Positions 37,244 through 49,374 of a DNA stretch of 64,000 nucleotides are shown one piece after another. The DNA is from Muricea muricata (lineage: Eukaryota > Cnidaria > Anthozoa > Malacalcyonacea > Plexauridae). Where the stretch lies: the NCBI GenBank assembly GCA_963855995.1, contig OY979730.1, positions 4,847,341 to 4,911,340 on the forward strand, in the 5' to 3' direction. The position numbers and the translations under genes are program-made. The notes below the pieces were generated by a model, which saw only the letters and a list, made by a program, of their open reading frames with translations, made no database searches and had not been told where the DNA came from. The stretch's first letter is position 1. Every line of letters starts with the position of its first letter.

Positions 37244-38089
37244 TAGACACTCTCATAGAGATTATAAAAGAATAGAGGGGGTATCGTAGGATAAATTCAG
37301 TCAAACGAAAGGGACAAATTGAAGCTTGCTAATGGGGGCCAAATTTAAGACCCGGATGTATGGTTGTGTGCTTATTGGCTGGGTATCGACTTTTCACAAC
37401 AAGAGATCGAAAAGCTCAAGAAAAACGTTTTTTCGATTTTTTCGCACTCAAAGTTTTTTATGTAAAACAAAGGCGAAAACGTTAAAGATTAGTGCGAGAT
37501 TGCCTTGAACGTGTTGAATTTTGTGCTTTGAATCCAGGATAAAGTTGGGTATGTTTAATATTGAGTATTTGTGAGCGAAAATGCAATTTTTGGATTCGAA
37601 ATATCAGACGAACACACTAGAAAAGTGCTTAAAGTTTAAGTACATCGCAGTATTGTGGTTGTACACCTTGTTGCACCTCTAAAACAATTTTGATAACTGT
37701 TTGAAGGCAAATAAGTTCAATTTGTGTCCAGACGTTGGATAATTTAGCAGATATTTTGCAAAACCTCGCTGCAAAAAGCCGGTCAAAACTGGTTGTTATA
37801 CGTTGCTAGGGAGAACCTAAGGTTGAAAAACTTCAATATTTACACAAAAATCTGGCTGTCTGCACCTAAAATTACAAAAACTGAAAAGCTACAACATATT
37901 TTCTTATTATAGCTAATATCTGCGTGCATCATGGTCATAAAAACAAGCAAAAATTGACAAAAACTGTGTGTTTTCAGTATACCTCTGGGACTTAAATTCT
38001 GGGGCCCCCATTAGATTTGTCCAATTTGTCCCGCGATTCGTCAACCGATGCCGCCTCTATTCTTTTATAATCTCAATGGACACTCTAAG
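37244..38089. repeat. Inverted repeat with 640-bp loop
   Basis: 37244-37349 and 37991-38089 are inverted copies. They share GAGATTATAAAAGAATAGAG, GGGACAAATTG and CTAATGGGGGCC, with AAATTTAAG / CTTAAATTC at the inner edge. On the right side the shared segment begins at the stop codon and 3'-UTR of the Cys-rich gene (38085). So the inverted unit looks like a duplicated 3' end of that gene or element. Confidence 0.7.
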
Positions 38090-38443
38090 AAATTCCTTTT
38101 AAAAATTCGGCGCATTTTAAATTTTCGTCGCGGCAAGGGCAACCACGTTTTTTCTTGCCGCTTCGTTTGCTGCACGTATTTTTACAGCTACAAAACTAAA
38201 AATATTAGATACTGTAGGTACTTCCTAAATTATAACGTTTTACAAATTTCATGGGTTTATCTATTGCTTTACATGTACCTGGGTTCTTTGAGGTGTTTGC
38301 GCCGAATATTCGCAACATGTGGTTGCTGCGGTAGCTCCTGCTGAAAAACTTTCTTCTCCATGGACCGGAGAACCATAGAAATTAAGATTGTCCTCGGGGT
38401 CGTAAACAGACAAGGCCAAGTTGGAATTATCAGAGTCTGACAT
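38085..38443 (-). CDS. Small Cys-rich (CXC-like) protein, two exons, 91 aa
   Basis: Exon 1 is 38443-38279 (55 codons, MSDSDNSNLALSVYDPEDNL onwards), ending CCCAG|GTACAT. Exon 2 is 38195-38085, after a TATTTTTAG acceptor, phase 0. The N-terminal half is acidic and Ser-rich. The C-terminal half reads FCSCKNTCSKRSGKKKRGCP then CRDENLKC, a regular Cys spacing with basic residues that recalls the CXC (tesmin/TSO1-like) DNA-binding motif but lacks its last Cys pair. The 3' end is shared with an inverted repeat, so the gene is probably transposon-derived and possibly truncated. I do not recognise a named family. The alternative acceptor at 38188 gives an immediate stop. Confidence 0.45.
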
Positions 38444-39265
38444 TTTAAAATTGTTGTTTTAAAAAAATCAGGAGAATTATAATATGACGTTTTTGAAATT
38501 AATATGCTTGCAGGCTCTGATTTTGCTTGTAAACATAAACAAAAGCGCGAAATGCATCTTGGTTGACACACATTCTTTAAACTATTTAGTTAATCCCTTG
38601 TTATTTGAAAAAATACCGCCAGTATATAATTTTAATATTTCCGCGTCATGTCAAAATCGTCTGTCATTGAGTAGCAATTATCCTGCTGCAATTTTATCTG
38701 ATGAGTACCACATCAGTGGTACGAAACTATTAGTAATAAAATGCCAAGTCAAACTTACTACTAGTCCTACTGTGCATGGTGAGTTTTTGTCCTTTTGGCC
38801 GGTAATTCTTTTTTACATTTTTTTACCTGTAATTTTTTCTGACTGTAAAAAAATAAGAGGTTATAAGCCTTTTTAAACCAAAGTCAAAAATTGCAAATAG
38901 TTTGCATTTACGTTTTTGAGTAATTTTTGACCACAGACCTAAAGTTAGCCTTTCCCAGCAATTTTTTCCAAAAAAACTTATAGGCGAGTTATTCACTATT
39001 TTCGAGCAAATTTTAATTTAAAATCCAAGAAGTTAGCCTTTAACCTTTTAACCAAAAAACCTAAGCGGTTAGCAGCCTGGCTCTTCGTTCGGAGAGCACG
39101 CAAAGCCCATGGCTAGGGGTGCAGCTGTGGTGCCTTCGAGCTACTTTCCCCAACAAATTCTAACCAATCGTAACCAATTATGATGTGGCCGCTTGGGGCA
39201 TTTCAGGGGCTCCTTACGGAATTCATCGGGTAGTGATCGACTTGTTTTGGTACAGCATCGGGTTT
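38444..39265. other. Non-coding stretch; one unexplained frame
   Basis: A 130-codon frame (38484-38876, plus) starts with a hydrophobic, signal-peptide-like run (LICLQALILLV) and ends with another hydrophobic stretch. Nothing in it is recognisable, and it is head-to-head with the Cys-rich gene only 40 bp away. Treat it as unproven. Confidence 0.3.
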
Positions 39266-39286
39266 CGGGTAAGGGTAAAACGCGGA

Positions 39287-39562
39287 TACGGACGGACGGA
39301 CGGATGGGCGGACGGACGGACGGACGGATGGGCGGACGGACGGACGGACGGATGGACGGACGGACGGATGGGCGGACGGACGGACGGACGGATGGGCGGA
39401 CGGACGGACGGACGGACGGATGGATGGGCGGACGGACGGACGGACGGACGGACGGACGGACGGGCGGACGGACGGACGGATGGACGGACGGATGGACGGA
39501 CGGACGGATGGGCGGACGGACGGACGGACGGACGGACGGACGGACGGACGGACGGACGGACG
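39287..39562. repeat. CGGA tetranucleotide VNTR, left arm
   Basis: About 276 bp of (CGGA)n with regular TGGG or GGG(C/G) interruptions that make a higher-order period of 24-36 bp. All frames stay open and translate to Thr-Asp-Gly-Arg or Arg-Pro-Ser-Val repeats, which explains several artefactual long ORFs. Confidence 0.95.
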
Positions 39563-40453
39563 AGAGGGTAAAACACGGATATGAGAGTAAAACGCGGATG
39601 AGAGGATAACATTGGTAATCATAACATTGGTAATCATCATCATAACATTTTAAGGGGCCGATTACATGGACGAGTTGTCCTGCAAACTGAGTTGAACTCG
39701 GGCACGGGAGTGATTTTAATCTTGAAATTGTAAACAAATAAAAGTCATTAAACTCAAAATAGCAAATGAATTATGTTTTATGTTTCAACACACGCTTTAA
39801 TAACATTTTGGACTGCAAAATTAAAACATTTCACGAAAACCGAAATCGTAAAATTGAAAAGCAAAAAACCGATCGGGGCCAATAGCTACTAAACAAAATT
39901 ATCGCGGCTAAAACTTCCTTCCGATACGTAAGGAAGTCATAACATGCAATATACAAACCATTATATATTAATAAAAATTTTGCAACGATTTTTCGAGTGT
40001 TGTGCATTTTCAATCTATGCGTTTTTTTAAAGACCTCAACCGTAATTAAGACGGCATGACATGTAGAACACAAATCTAGGGGGAGGGGAAATGATTGGTT
40101 TTCTTGTCACAATGGAAAATGTCTACAGAAATGAGCGCATTACACCCGTTTTCAAAATTATAATATCTAATCCCAACTATTGGAATTTAGCGGCTGGCTA
40201 TGCAAGCACAGTGGACTTGTCGGCTATCGATCGCAAGTGAAATTCCCGAAATGTAGCAAAATCTCCCTGTAAAATTAGTTGGATGGAATACACAGCCAAA
40301 TACTTCTGTAGTTCTGTAATAAATGTCACGTGCAAGTGAAATTCCCGAGATGTAGCAAAATCTCCCCGTAAAATTAAGTTGGAATAAAAAGCTAAATAAT
40401 TCTGCGTGTTCATTAAAGTAAAATGTCACTCTTCGGAAACTTGGTGCGGACAT

Positions 40454-40575
40454 AGCCTCCTCCGCAGGCAACTCTTTGGCATAAATATTTAAAATTTTAA
40501 AGTTAAGAATTGTTAGGGATCACTGAGGATAAAAGAGGAACACTAGGGATTCAAGAGTTGCCTGCGGAGGAGGCT
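40454..40575. repeat. Hairpin MITE, 122 bp, in the left arm only
   Basis: AGCCTCCTCCGCAGGCAACT plus CTT at the left is a perfect inverted match to the right end. The segment is absent from the right arm, so it arrived after the arms formed or was lost there. Confidence 0.8.
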
Positions 40576-41639
40576 AGCGCGGACAGACTAAATCCGATTT
40601 AGATTTTAGAGAACTGCCTATTTTTTCATACAAAAATTTGGTCGATAAAGAGGAAATTGGAGTCGGCGCATTTGCGGTTGTTTTCACGGCGAAGCTTCCT
40701 GACAAAAGCAAAGTCGTTGTTAACTAGGGATCCAAGGATAGTGCCAAGTTTCAGAACTCAGACAAATGTATAAAAAACTGACACAAATAGAAACAATGAA
40801 TACAATACATACAGAACAATAAATGTGAAAACTGTGGTCTGCAATTAGAAGGTATATTTTTGAAAGTTTCAAAGCGTTTCAAGTCAAGCCTTTTGAATAT
40901 GTAAACATACAATTTCATCGCGTTGTAGGGGTTGAGAGCATTAACTGGACTCTCATTAAGAGAAATTATAAAGCCACCTCAATTACATGAATCTATGACA
41001 TCGAAACTTTTTAAGGATTATCGCTCAATGTTTGCATAAACTTGAAAATTTTCAAAATTTTCCCCTTTGGCTTGCGCAGTTCTACAACGAAATATAGTAC
41101 TTCCGGTTAATTTTGTTTACCTCAAATAAATACTTCGCACGCTAAACTTTACTTATCCTTACGTCGAAGAATTCGTTATATCTTGTCAATTTTCTTGTAT
41201 TTTCGATTGAAGCTTTGCAAAAATATTAAGAAAACGACACCGCTTCATATGGTGATATTTTGAGGAATATACGATAAAGGAATAGCCGAATATATGATAA
41301 AATTTTTAGAATTTTTTATTTTTTTTAGATATTATGTATGTGTACGTTCGCACTAACGACGAGCAGTCGGCAAGCGCCCGCTACATTATAATACGCGAAA
41401 GATTTCGCTGTATCTTGTTTGTTCTTTATTATTTTCGCATGGAGCTTTGCCAAAATGTAGAGAAAACTACGGCTATTCATTTTAGAGTAATTTACGGAAT
41501 ATACGACGTAACATAGCGAAAATTTTAGAAGATGAAAACAACTTGTTTTGATGCAGGTACTTTAAACCAGACGCTACGTCAAATGCTGCGTGAATAAATG
41601 CTGAATGCTGAATGAAACTGAAAACGGAAACTGAAAGGG

Positions 41640-41771
41640 GGATAAAACGCTGAAATGGGGATAAAACGCTGAAATGGGGATAAAACGCTGAAATGGGGAT
41701 AAAACGCTGAAATGGGGATAAAACGCTGAAATGAGAATAAAACGCTGAAATGGGGATAAAACACTGAAATG
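41640..41771. repeat. Minisatellite, unit about 19 bp, left arm
   Basis: About seven copies of GGGGATAAAACGCTGAAAT, with one variant (GAGAATAAAACGCTGAAAT). Confidence 0.9.
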
Positions 41772-41867
41772 GCAAGTTCGAAAGAGTTTTGTGCTGTTTA
41801 AAAAACGAATTTGTTGTTCGCTCCAAATTAAGCAGAATAAAAATAATAAGAAAAAAACAAAAATGGG

Positions 41868-41905
41868 GCGAATTTAAAACTCCGCAGGCGGAGTATTTAA
41901 ATTCG
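41868..41905. repeat. Palindrome with TTTAAA-CTCCGC arms
   Basis: GAATTTAAAACTCCGC and GCGGAGTATTTAAATTC face each other with a tiny loop. The same arms occur at 57037-57072, where the loop is longer, so this is a recurrent small palindromic element. Confidence 0.65.
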
Positions 41906-42756
41906 ACAACATGCAATATTGTTCAAGCCAAAAATATTTGTAAAATTTACACCCTACATTTTTATCCATTAAAAACTTTACAACATTGTGAGCGTGGCAT
42001 CACGTTATATTGACGAAAACAAAGCATCATAACTACCGTTACAATAGAATTCAAATAAATGTGAAAACAATAAATATGCATAAAGAACCACATGTGGAAT
42101 AATTTAACAATATCCATACGGCATTTTCGTTCCAAAAAGTAACAAAGTTACAGTTTGGAATGTTATTCAACTTTGATACTTTCTAAGTAAAACTACGGGG
42201 GAAACTCCGCAGGTCGAAAATCATTACACGTGTTTTGTGCGTGTCCCTTTTAAGGTTAAGTTTTTACGCATGTTTTATTGTTTCCGTTGACATGGAGTCT
42301 GGAGTTATCACGTAAAAGGAAAAAGACCGTCAAGAGTTTCTTTTATAAGATGTCGCTCGAGCAAAAAATTTAAAGCATGTCCTTTATCCGTAAGTCAGAA
42401 CACAGCACTTGAACGCCTTCACAAAGATTTTGCTGGTGGAATTCCGGTTTAATACAAAGAAACTAAGAAAGTTTTAGCAATAACGCTGTCAACGCGTGTG
42501 CTTTTATATCCGTTTTCCACATTTGCTTTTATCCGATACAGGGTCAACAAACATTTTACAGCATGCTATGCAAGACAAAATCATCAAAACCGCAATAAAA
42601 CTAGTTATTTAATGGATAAAAAGTAAAGTGTAAATTTTACAAATATTTTTGGCTTGAACAATATTGCATGTAGTTGAATTTAATTCTGCTTAATCTGGAT
42701 CGAACAACAAACTCGTTTTTTAAACAGCACGAAACTCTTTCGTTCTTGCCATTTTT

Positions 42757-42862
42757 ATCCCCATTTCAGAGTCTTATCCCCTTTTCAGCGTTTTATCCCC
42801 ATTTCAGCGTTTTATCCCCATTTCAGCGTTTTATCCCCATTTCAGCGTTTTATCCCCCTTTC
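42757..42862. repeat. Minisatellite, right arm, inverted
   Basis: About five copies of the reverse complement (ATTTCAGCGTTTTATCCCC) of the left-arm unit. Confidence 0.9.
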
Positions 42863-43728
42863 AGTTTCCGTTTTCAGTTTCCGTTTCCGCCATTCAGTTT
42901 CAGCGTTTTATCCCGACCCGTGTATTCCATCCAACTAATTTTGCAGGGAGATTTTGCTACATTTCGGGAATTTCACTTGCGATCGACAGCCGACAAGTCC
43001 ATGTGCTTGCATAGCCAGCCGCTAAATTCCAATAGTTGGGATTAGATATCATAATTTTGAAAACGGGTGTAATATGCTCATTTCTGTAGATATTTTCCAT
43101 TGTGACAAGAAAACCAATCATTTCCCCCCCCCCTAGATTTGTGCTCTACATGTTATGCCGTCTTAATTACGGTTGAGGTCTTTAAGGGGCTAAGTGAGTT
43201 GACTCGCCTTGCAGAGCTGACTTGTAAATTGCGATTGTACATGTGCCGGGATGGCTCCAGAACGCATTAAGATTAAAAATTAATGCACAACACTCGAAAA
43301 ATCGTTGCAAAATTTTTATTAATATATAATGGTTTGTATATTGCATGTTATGACTTCCTTACGTATAGAAGTAAGTTTTAGCTGCGATAAGTTTGTGTAG
43401 TAGTAGCTATTGGCCCGATCGGTTTTTCGCTTTTCAATTTTACGATTTCGGTTCTCGTAAAATGTTTTAATTTTGCAGTCCAAAATGTTATTAAAGCGTG
43501 TGCTGAAACATAAAACATAATTCATTTGCTATTTTGAGTTTAATGACTTTTATTTGTTTACAATTTCAAGATTAAAATCACTCCCGTGCCCGAGTTCAAC
43601 TCAGTTTGCAGGACAACTCGCCCATGTAATCGGTCCCTTAAAATGTTATAATGATGATTACCAATGTTATGATTACCAATGTTATCCTCTCATCCGCGTT
43701 TTACTCTCATATCCGTGTTTTACCCTCT

Positions 43729-43964
43729 CGTCCGTCCGTCCGCCCATCCGTCCGTCCGTCCGTCCGTCCATCCGTCCGTCCGTCCGTCCGTCCGTCTGTC
43801 CGTCCGTCCACCCATCCGTCCGTCCGTCCGTCCGCCCGTCCGTCCGCCCATCCGTCCGTCCGTCCGTCCGCCCATCCGTCCGTCCGTCCGCCCATCCATC
43901 CGTCCGTCCGTCCGTCCGTCCGCCCGTCCGTCCATCCGTCCGTCCATCCGTCCGTCCGTCCGTA
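43729..43964. repeat. TCCG tetranucleotide VNTR, right arm
   Basis: About 236 bp of (TCCG)n with CCCA/CCCG interruptions. It is the inverted counterpart of 39287-39562 but about 40 bp shorter and with a different interruption order, so the two arms have drifted in repeat number. Confidence 0.95.
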
Positions 43965-43987
43965 TCCGCGTTTTACCCTTACCCATC

Positions 43988-45739
43988 GGGTTTCCTCGTC
44001 GGCAGCCAAAAAAAAGTTTTTCTCAGTGGTTTTTCTGCGCGGGAGAGAGTAATGTCGTGTGGAAGTTATCGTATCCTGCCTTTATTTCAAGGTAATATGC
44101 TTTATTGTCTATCAGTAGTTGTAGAAAAGTATCAAGATCTATGACATACACGAATTTTGTGGACAATCATGTAAAATTTAGCGAAATATTTGCACATAGA
44201 AAGTTTGTATTTTGCACGAGAGAAAACCTCGGTCTTCAAACTTATGGTCGATTGAAGATCGATTGCCGAAGTTCAGACAAAATCTACTGTTCGTTATCAT
44301 ATTTGTTGGTAAGGAACTATAAGTAAGGCCTGAACATGTAAATTCTAGAAAAAAATTGTGAATGTTTGAGCTGTAATATGTTGCAAATTAAAGGAGCAGT
44401 GTGAGGCCATTTTGAGTAATTCGTACACCTCCAAATTTTGCACAAAACTAAAAAATAATGACTGCAAACACAAAGTATATCGATAACAAATGCAATAAGT
44501 TTGTACAGGAGTACGGATGGTCATGACTAATCGAGGATTGAGTTGGATTGTAATTGTATTTGACATCTTGAAAGTTGTTGGCAAACTGCAAAGTTGTTTT
44601 CTGTTCCTGTCAATTTAAGTTCACAATCAACTTCACAGAACAAAGTAATTTAAAATAGTGGATAATGTTAATAAGAACTAGATAAGAACTTTTACCACCT
44701 AAGTTACTAAAGGTATCCTGTTAAGTATTGGGTTGCAGTGTGGTGTGCCTGACTCAAATATTTCCATTTTCCTCTCCCTCCCCCTTTATTTGATATACAG
44801 GGTGGTATATGTGTATGGGTTTCTGGTGGCAAGGGTTGAACCACTTGCCTTTTTAAGCAAGGTGTCGATGTGATTCAAACACTGTCTTCGTAAAAAATAG
44901 TATAAGTCAGTGCTCTGCAAAAAGTTGTGGGTCTTCCCTGGGTACTTTGGTTTCCTCCTACCAGCAGGAGCATATCTTCTGGAGCGTGTAGGGGTTTTGA
45001 CTCCCCCAAAGTTCATAAATGATGATTTTGTCGGGCAAATATTGATAACTGGTTGGGTGAATAGTACAGGAAAACCTAAAAATAAGGGATTGACTAACTA
45101 TAGTGGTGGCTTGTCAGCATGCAAGATGTCATTCATTGGTTACGGGGAAAGTTGACAGGTTGGGGTAGGTAATCAGGGATATTTTCAAGCACTTTTGTAC
45201 TGTAGTAAAAACTCAATCTTCAATTGAATTTTCAAACTTGATCTTTCTTCATAATTTTTCCACAATATACTGACACGAATTATGGCAAACATTTTCGTGT
45301 AAAAGCGAGAAAAACATTTTATTCTTGCACTTGCAAACTTTAATGAAAGCGAGTACACTCCCCCATAAATGCGCAAAGCCCCTGCAGCACAATGTCACAA
45401 GCATCGCCTCTCAAAAAAAGATGATAATCACGGCTGTATTCCATGAAACAACAATGTAATTGTTAATGAATCCACGAGGTATTGTCATAATTTATCAATT
45501 TAAATGTTTTAGCTACATAAATATACCATGGATGAATCCAGGAGTGAACCCAGGGATAGTCGTGTGAAAATGCGAGCCGAAAATTTATTCCTTTCCTTAA
45601 AAAACTTAATCTTTTCAAAAAACAGTAGTAGAAAAAATGCTTGGAAATATCCCTGGTAATATGGGAAAACACTTACTGGTATTTAGACATGTCAAGTCAA
45701 GTTTTAATTCACTAATCTTTTATTTTGCCTTTTTGTTAG
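43988..45739. other. Non-coding stretch with one dispersed repeat core
   Basis: Contains TTTCAAGGTAATATGCTTTA at about 44087, echoed at about 57846 before copy B, and the dispersed repeat at 44921-44975. No supported gene. Confidence 0.4.
44921..44975. repeat. Dispersed repeat core (GGGTACTTTGGTTTCCTCC)
   Basis: GGGTACT(C/T)(C/T)GGTTTC-type cores preceded by GTGGGT(C/T)TTC occur here, at about 51269-51312 and at 61965-62005. Such cores are widespread in marine invertebrate genomes. A SINE or MITE origin is likely. The minus-strand translation over it (RRKPKYPGKTHNF) is not a protein. Confidence 0.6.
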
Positions 45740-45826
45740 ACCTACAGTGCATTAATAGTTCCAGAAATGCTTGTCCATCTGGTCCATCATATGAACATGT
45801 ACACTGTTGATGGAATTACACTGAAG
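45740..45826 (+). other. Orphan exon candidate, 87 nt
   Basis: A pyrimidine-rich acceptor (CTTTTTGTTAG) precedes a fully open 29-codon segment (YSALIVPEMLVHLVHHMNMY then TVDGITLK), followed by AAG|GTATCA. The composition is protein-like, but no neighbour exon was found and copy B lacks it. Confidence 0.25.
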
Positions 45827-46969
45827 GTATCATTATTTTTAAGTGCTTCGAATATTGTACATGATTTTTCAAATAAATTGCAATTTTTATGTTTTATCAC
45901 CAAAAAAGTTTAATCCATCATCCAAAAAAGCATGTCATTTCAACATTATTTCATGTTTGTGCAACAATTGGGACAGTATAATTTTGGAATCAGTTTCTTT
46001 CTCATGCAATTTGATTATTACTTTATGTGCCTACTTATTGTGGAAAGTCTTGTGTGCTCAAAGCATTTTGATCTCATAGAAAGTCAAATAATGATGGACT
46101 GTTTTTTGCAAAAGTTGAAATCTTGCTTTTAGTAATTTGAATTAATCTATGTGATCATATTTCTATTTGGTAAAACATATTTTGAAAACACATGCAAAAG
46201 ACCTTGAAATGTTAGTCTATTTGAATGCTGAAGAAGTCAACTTTAGTCTCTTGTTTTCACTGGTTTGCTTACAAATTAGAAAGGTTGTGCCGATGTGCCA
46301 TTGCAATTTTTATCACTGAAATCCATTCCAATTAAACATGCCCCACAAATCCAATTTTATTTTCTGCTGTCTTTGAACATCAAATAAAATGCAAATTAAG
46401 AATTATATTGAAAGTTGTAAATAAAATTGCTTGTTACAGGTTATAATAGTAACCAGTAGCTGTATTTCTGTGCAGCAATAATCTTTTTCTAAATATTGTC
46501 CCAGAGAACACTTGTAGTAGATCTAGATGCATGTTTACCTCAATTCTGGCAAATTTATTTTTATGCAAGCATTTACAAAAACTACTTCAAAATTTGTTTC
46601 ATTTATAAAGCAATTGAGTTTGTCATTATTTGACTTTGTAGTATGCTACTGTTTTATACATCTACAAAGGAGATTGAAGTGGCGTATCAGAAACAAAAAC
46701 ATTTGTTATACCAAAATTTCAATATGTCTCTCAAATTTACAGTGTTTATTGCTCAGTTGTCTATCCACAGAAAATATATTTCAACTTGATGTTTAAAAAC
46801 AGTAAAAGTTTTTCGTTAATGCATTCAAAATATTTTTAAGAACATTAATTTTGTTTCTAGGTTTTTCATTTCAATCTTCTTGTGTTTTCTTAAGTTGACT
46901 TTGAGTGTTCATTTGAAAGCTTGGAAAGTTCCGAAAGCTTGGAAAGTTCATTTGAAAATTACAATGGTT

Positions 46970-49374
46970 TAGGCCGTTCGCCGTGACCCGATATCGTTCA
47001 CTTTCATTAAGCATGTCGTGGAACTGAGGAAACTTTACAGAACATAACTTTTTCAAACACGGGGAGTTCGAATCTGAAAAGTTGCCGCTCCTCCTACCCG
47101 CAGTTTTTTCATAAAATCCATTTTAATTCCACTCTTTCGACACGCTTCAAATAATCTCCCGCCATTTTGAATTCTTTAATATTCCGTTTGCAATCGCTCA
47201 GAATGGTGATTATTCCGTCCCAGATCCCTCAACTCGCGGTAAATTGTCATTCTAATCGATGGAATTGCTAAAATCATTAATTTTATAAACACATGGCTCT
47301 TTACGAAGGTGCTAGTCATGTTTGTGTGCGTGAAGTCCATTTCCACAGCAAAAATGGAGAAATTAGAAGTGATATTAGCAAAAAATTTTGAGACATAATA
47401 AAGCAGTGCTTACATACGTCTTTATCATAAACAGAACTCGCAAAAGTCTACTATTCAGACAAGTTTACTATAATACAAGTAACCTTTAAAGAGAGGGCTA
47501 AAGCCATCCTTGCCAATGCTGGACGAAAACGTTTGTAATAGGAAAGCAACGGACAAATTCATTCTATTTCCAGTTCTGAAAAAGGTAATAGATTAATTGT
47601 CCTTATCCATCTCCAAATTTTTTTCCCCTAAATTTGCTCAATCTGTAAACAGCCTGGGGCTTTAGACATCACAGATATGACATTTCCATCTGGCTTTTTT
47701 CAATCTGGGTTACCATGAATGGAAGTTGTCACAATGCAACATAGTATCCCAGACAGTAACTATTAAAAGCGATTTCTGATTTCGGGGATAATGTAATGAT
47801 AAAAGTATAACAATAGCATGCTTTTCATAGCCAGCATAGAACTGTAGAGCTGCTACTGGTTTTTTCTGATGCAAAAAAACTCGATTATTTTGATAAACAG
47901 GAACAAGCGCCTGCTAGAGCTTTCACTTCGCTTGCCAAGAGTAGAAGAAAATGCGCACAAGGGACACCAACAATTCCCTTTTAAAATCAGTTGTTATTAG
48001 GGTCAATTGTATATGTGATTCTAATGTAACACATAGGTTGGAAACATGTTGGAAACACCTCTCACTTCTAGATACCTTCCAGGAAAATTTAATTAGGCAT
48101 CGGCTTGAGAGATACCCCTCTTGCAACTTGTAACTGGGGGGTATTACCCCACCAGTGATATCGCAACTGCTGCAATAACACTCCATTGTAAAAACGATAT
48201 TCGGCGCACTATTTTGTCACCTTGTTTATATATATTGAACAGGCATTGTTTATATATATTGAGCAGCCTCTTAGTGAAATTAATGGTCACTTAGTGAGCT
48301 ATAAATTGTGTCTCTTTTATGGGAGGTTTGGATGAAAACCCCCTTTATTGAAGATTGTTCTGTCGGTTTATTTTCAACTTAGGTTGATAAGTGTTTTAGT
48401 GCATGTTACTGTTGGTGTTTTAGAACTCATGTTTCTTGTGCACTGAAGTAACTGGACACATTGAAGACAATATATATTTTATTTGTAGTTCTAATAATAT
48501 TATTGGAAAGGGAGGAACAAAACATTTAAAACAGAAGTTTCAAGCGTTAACGCTTAATGAATACATGAAAACAATTTTTGCAAAACTCTCTGATATTTAA
48601 AAATTGTCAACTAATTATTTATCCTGGGAGGTTATGTACAGTTAATGAATGCATGATGAAGGTGGACTATTATTGATTTTACCTATTTTTGGTCAAAGCC
48701 AAAGGCAACATTTTTGCTGCGGTTATACTTGGCTCTTACGCACAACATTGCTGATAACTTATTATTAGTTATACTTTCCTGGTTGTCCGATGCTTCCCTC
48801 AACAAACGTTTTCGACCAGCATTGGCAAGGGTGGTTTTAGGTCTCTCAAGCTTACTTATATTACCTGAATCGTCGACTTTTGTGAGTTTTTTATATGATA
48901 AAAATAAGTTTAAGCACTGTTTTCTTATGTCTCAATAATGTTTGCTAATATATCTTTTTTGGTAGCTCTTTTATTTCTGCATTTGCCGTGGGAATGGACT
49001 TCACAACACAAACATGACTGGCAGCTTTGTAAGAAGCCATGTGTTAACAAAGTGAATGATTTTAGCAATTCCATCGGTTAGAATGACAATTTACCGCGAG
49101 TTGAGGGATCTGGGACAGAATAATCACCATTGTGAGCGATTGCAAACGGAATATTGAAGAATTCAAAATGGCGGGAGATTATTTGAAGCGTGTTGAAAGA
49201 GTGAGAATTAAAATGGATTTTATGAAAAAACTGCGGGTCAGAGGAGCGGCAACTTTTCAGATTCGAACTCGCCGTGTTTGAAAAAGTTATGTTCTGCAAA
49301 GTTACCTCAGTTCCACGACATGCTTAATGAAATTTGTTTTCTAGCCACATTTTCGAACTACGGCGAACGGCCTA
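46970..49374. mobile_element. Long-TIR (fold-back-like) DNA transposon, 2.4 kb
   Basis: The ends are TAGGCCGTTCGCCGT and its inverse. The inverted arms run about 600 bp on each side (to about 47540 and from about 48780). GTT flanks both ends (46967-46969 and 49375-49377). The paralogous locus in copy B (about 59920) has an uninterrupted site with a single GTT, so this is a real insertion with a 3-bp duplication. Both arms encode the same peptide piece (LANAGRKRL) reading inward, so the arms are head-to-head copies of an element's 5' end plus the start of its coding region. The middle (47540-48680) has no recognisable ORF. Superfamilies with 3-bp duplications include Harbinger, CACTA and Academ; I cannot choose between them. 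Confidence 0.75.
48683..48931 (-). pseudogene. Open coding fragment in the right arm of the 2.4-kb element
   Basis: Eighty-two open codons without ATG, containing KLERPKTTLANAGRKRLLRE, ASDNQESITNNKLSAMLCVR and NVAFGFDQK, then a stop. The left arm carries the matching start (AILANAGRKRL) in the opposite direction, followed by stops. The family is not recognised. It is possibly the N-terminal exon of the element's lost transposase. Confidence 0.4.

Larger units (their letters stand above)
39268..43987. mobile_element. Fold-back structure, about 4.7 kb, with repeat-bearing arms
   Basis: The left arm (39268-41973) and right arm (42608-43987) are inverted copies at high identity around a loop of about 630 bp. 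From outside in, both carry GGTAAAACGCGGATAC, a CGGA-type VNTR, an ACATTGGTAATCAT-containing block, a long unique block (for example AAATCACTCCCGTGCCCGAG on the right), GATTTTGCTACATTTCGGGA, and a minisatellite of GGGGATAAAACGCTGAAAT. The left arm has about 1.3 kb extra (40297-41595), including a hairpin MITE. The right arm has about 95 bp extra (43188-43284). No transposase is visible. It could be a fold-back transposon or an inverted segmental duplication. No target duplication could be identified. Confidence 0.75.

Noticed and set aside
39141-39737. Long open frames over the VNTR with Arg-Pro-Ser-Val or Thr-Asp-Gly-Arg repeats (also 43554-44144)
   Set aside because: A stop-free tetranucleotide repeat is open in all frames. 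Flanking sequence in these frames is not protein-like, and both arms show the same artefact.
44786-45016. Minus-strand frame with RRKPKYPGKTHNF
   Set aside because: It is the translation of a dispersed DNA repeat found at three places in the window, not a gene.
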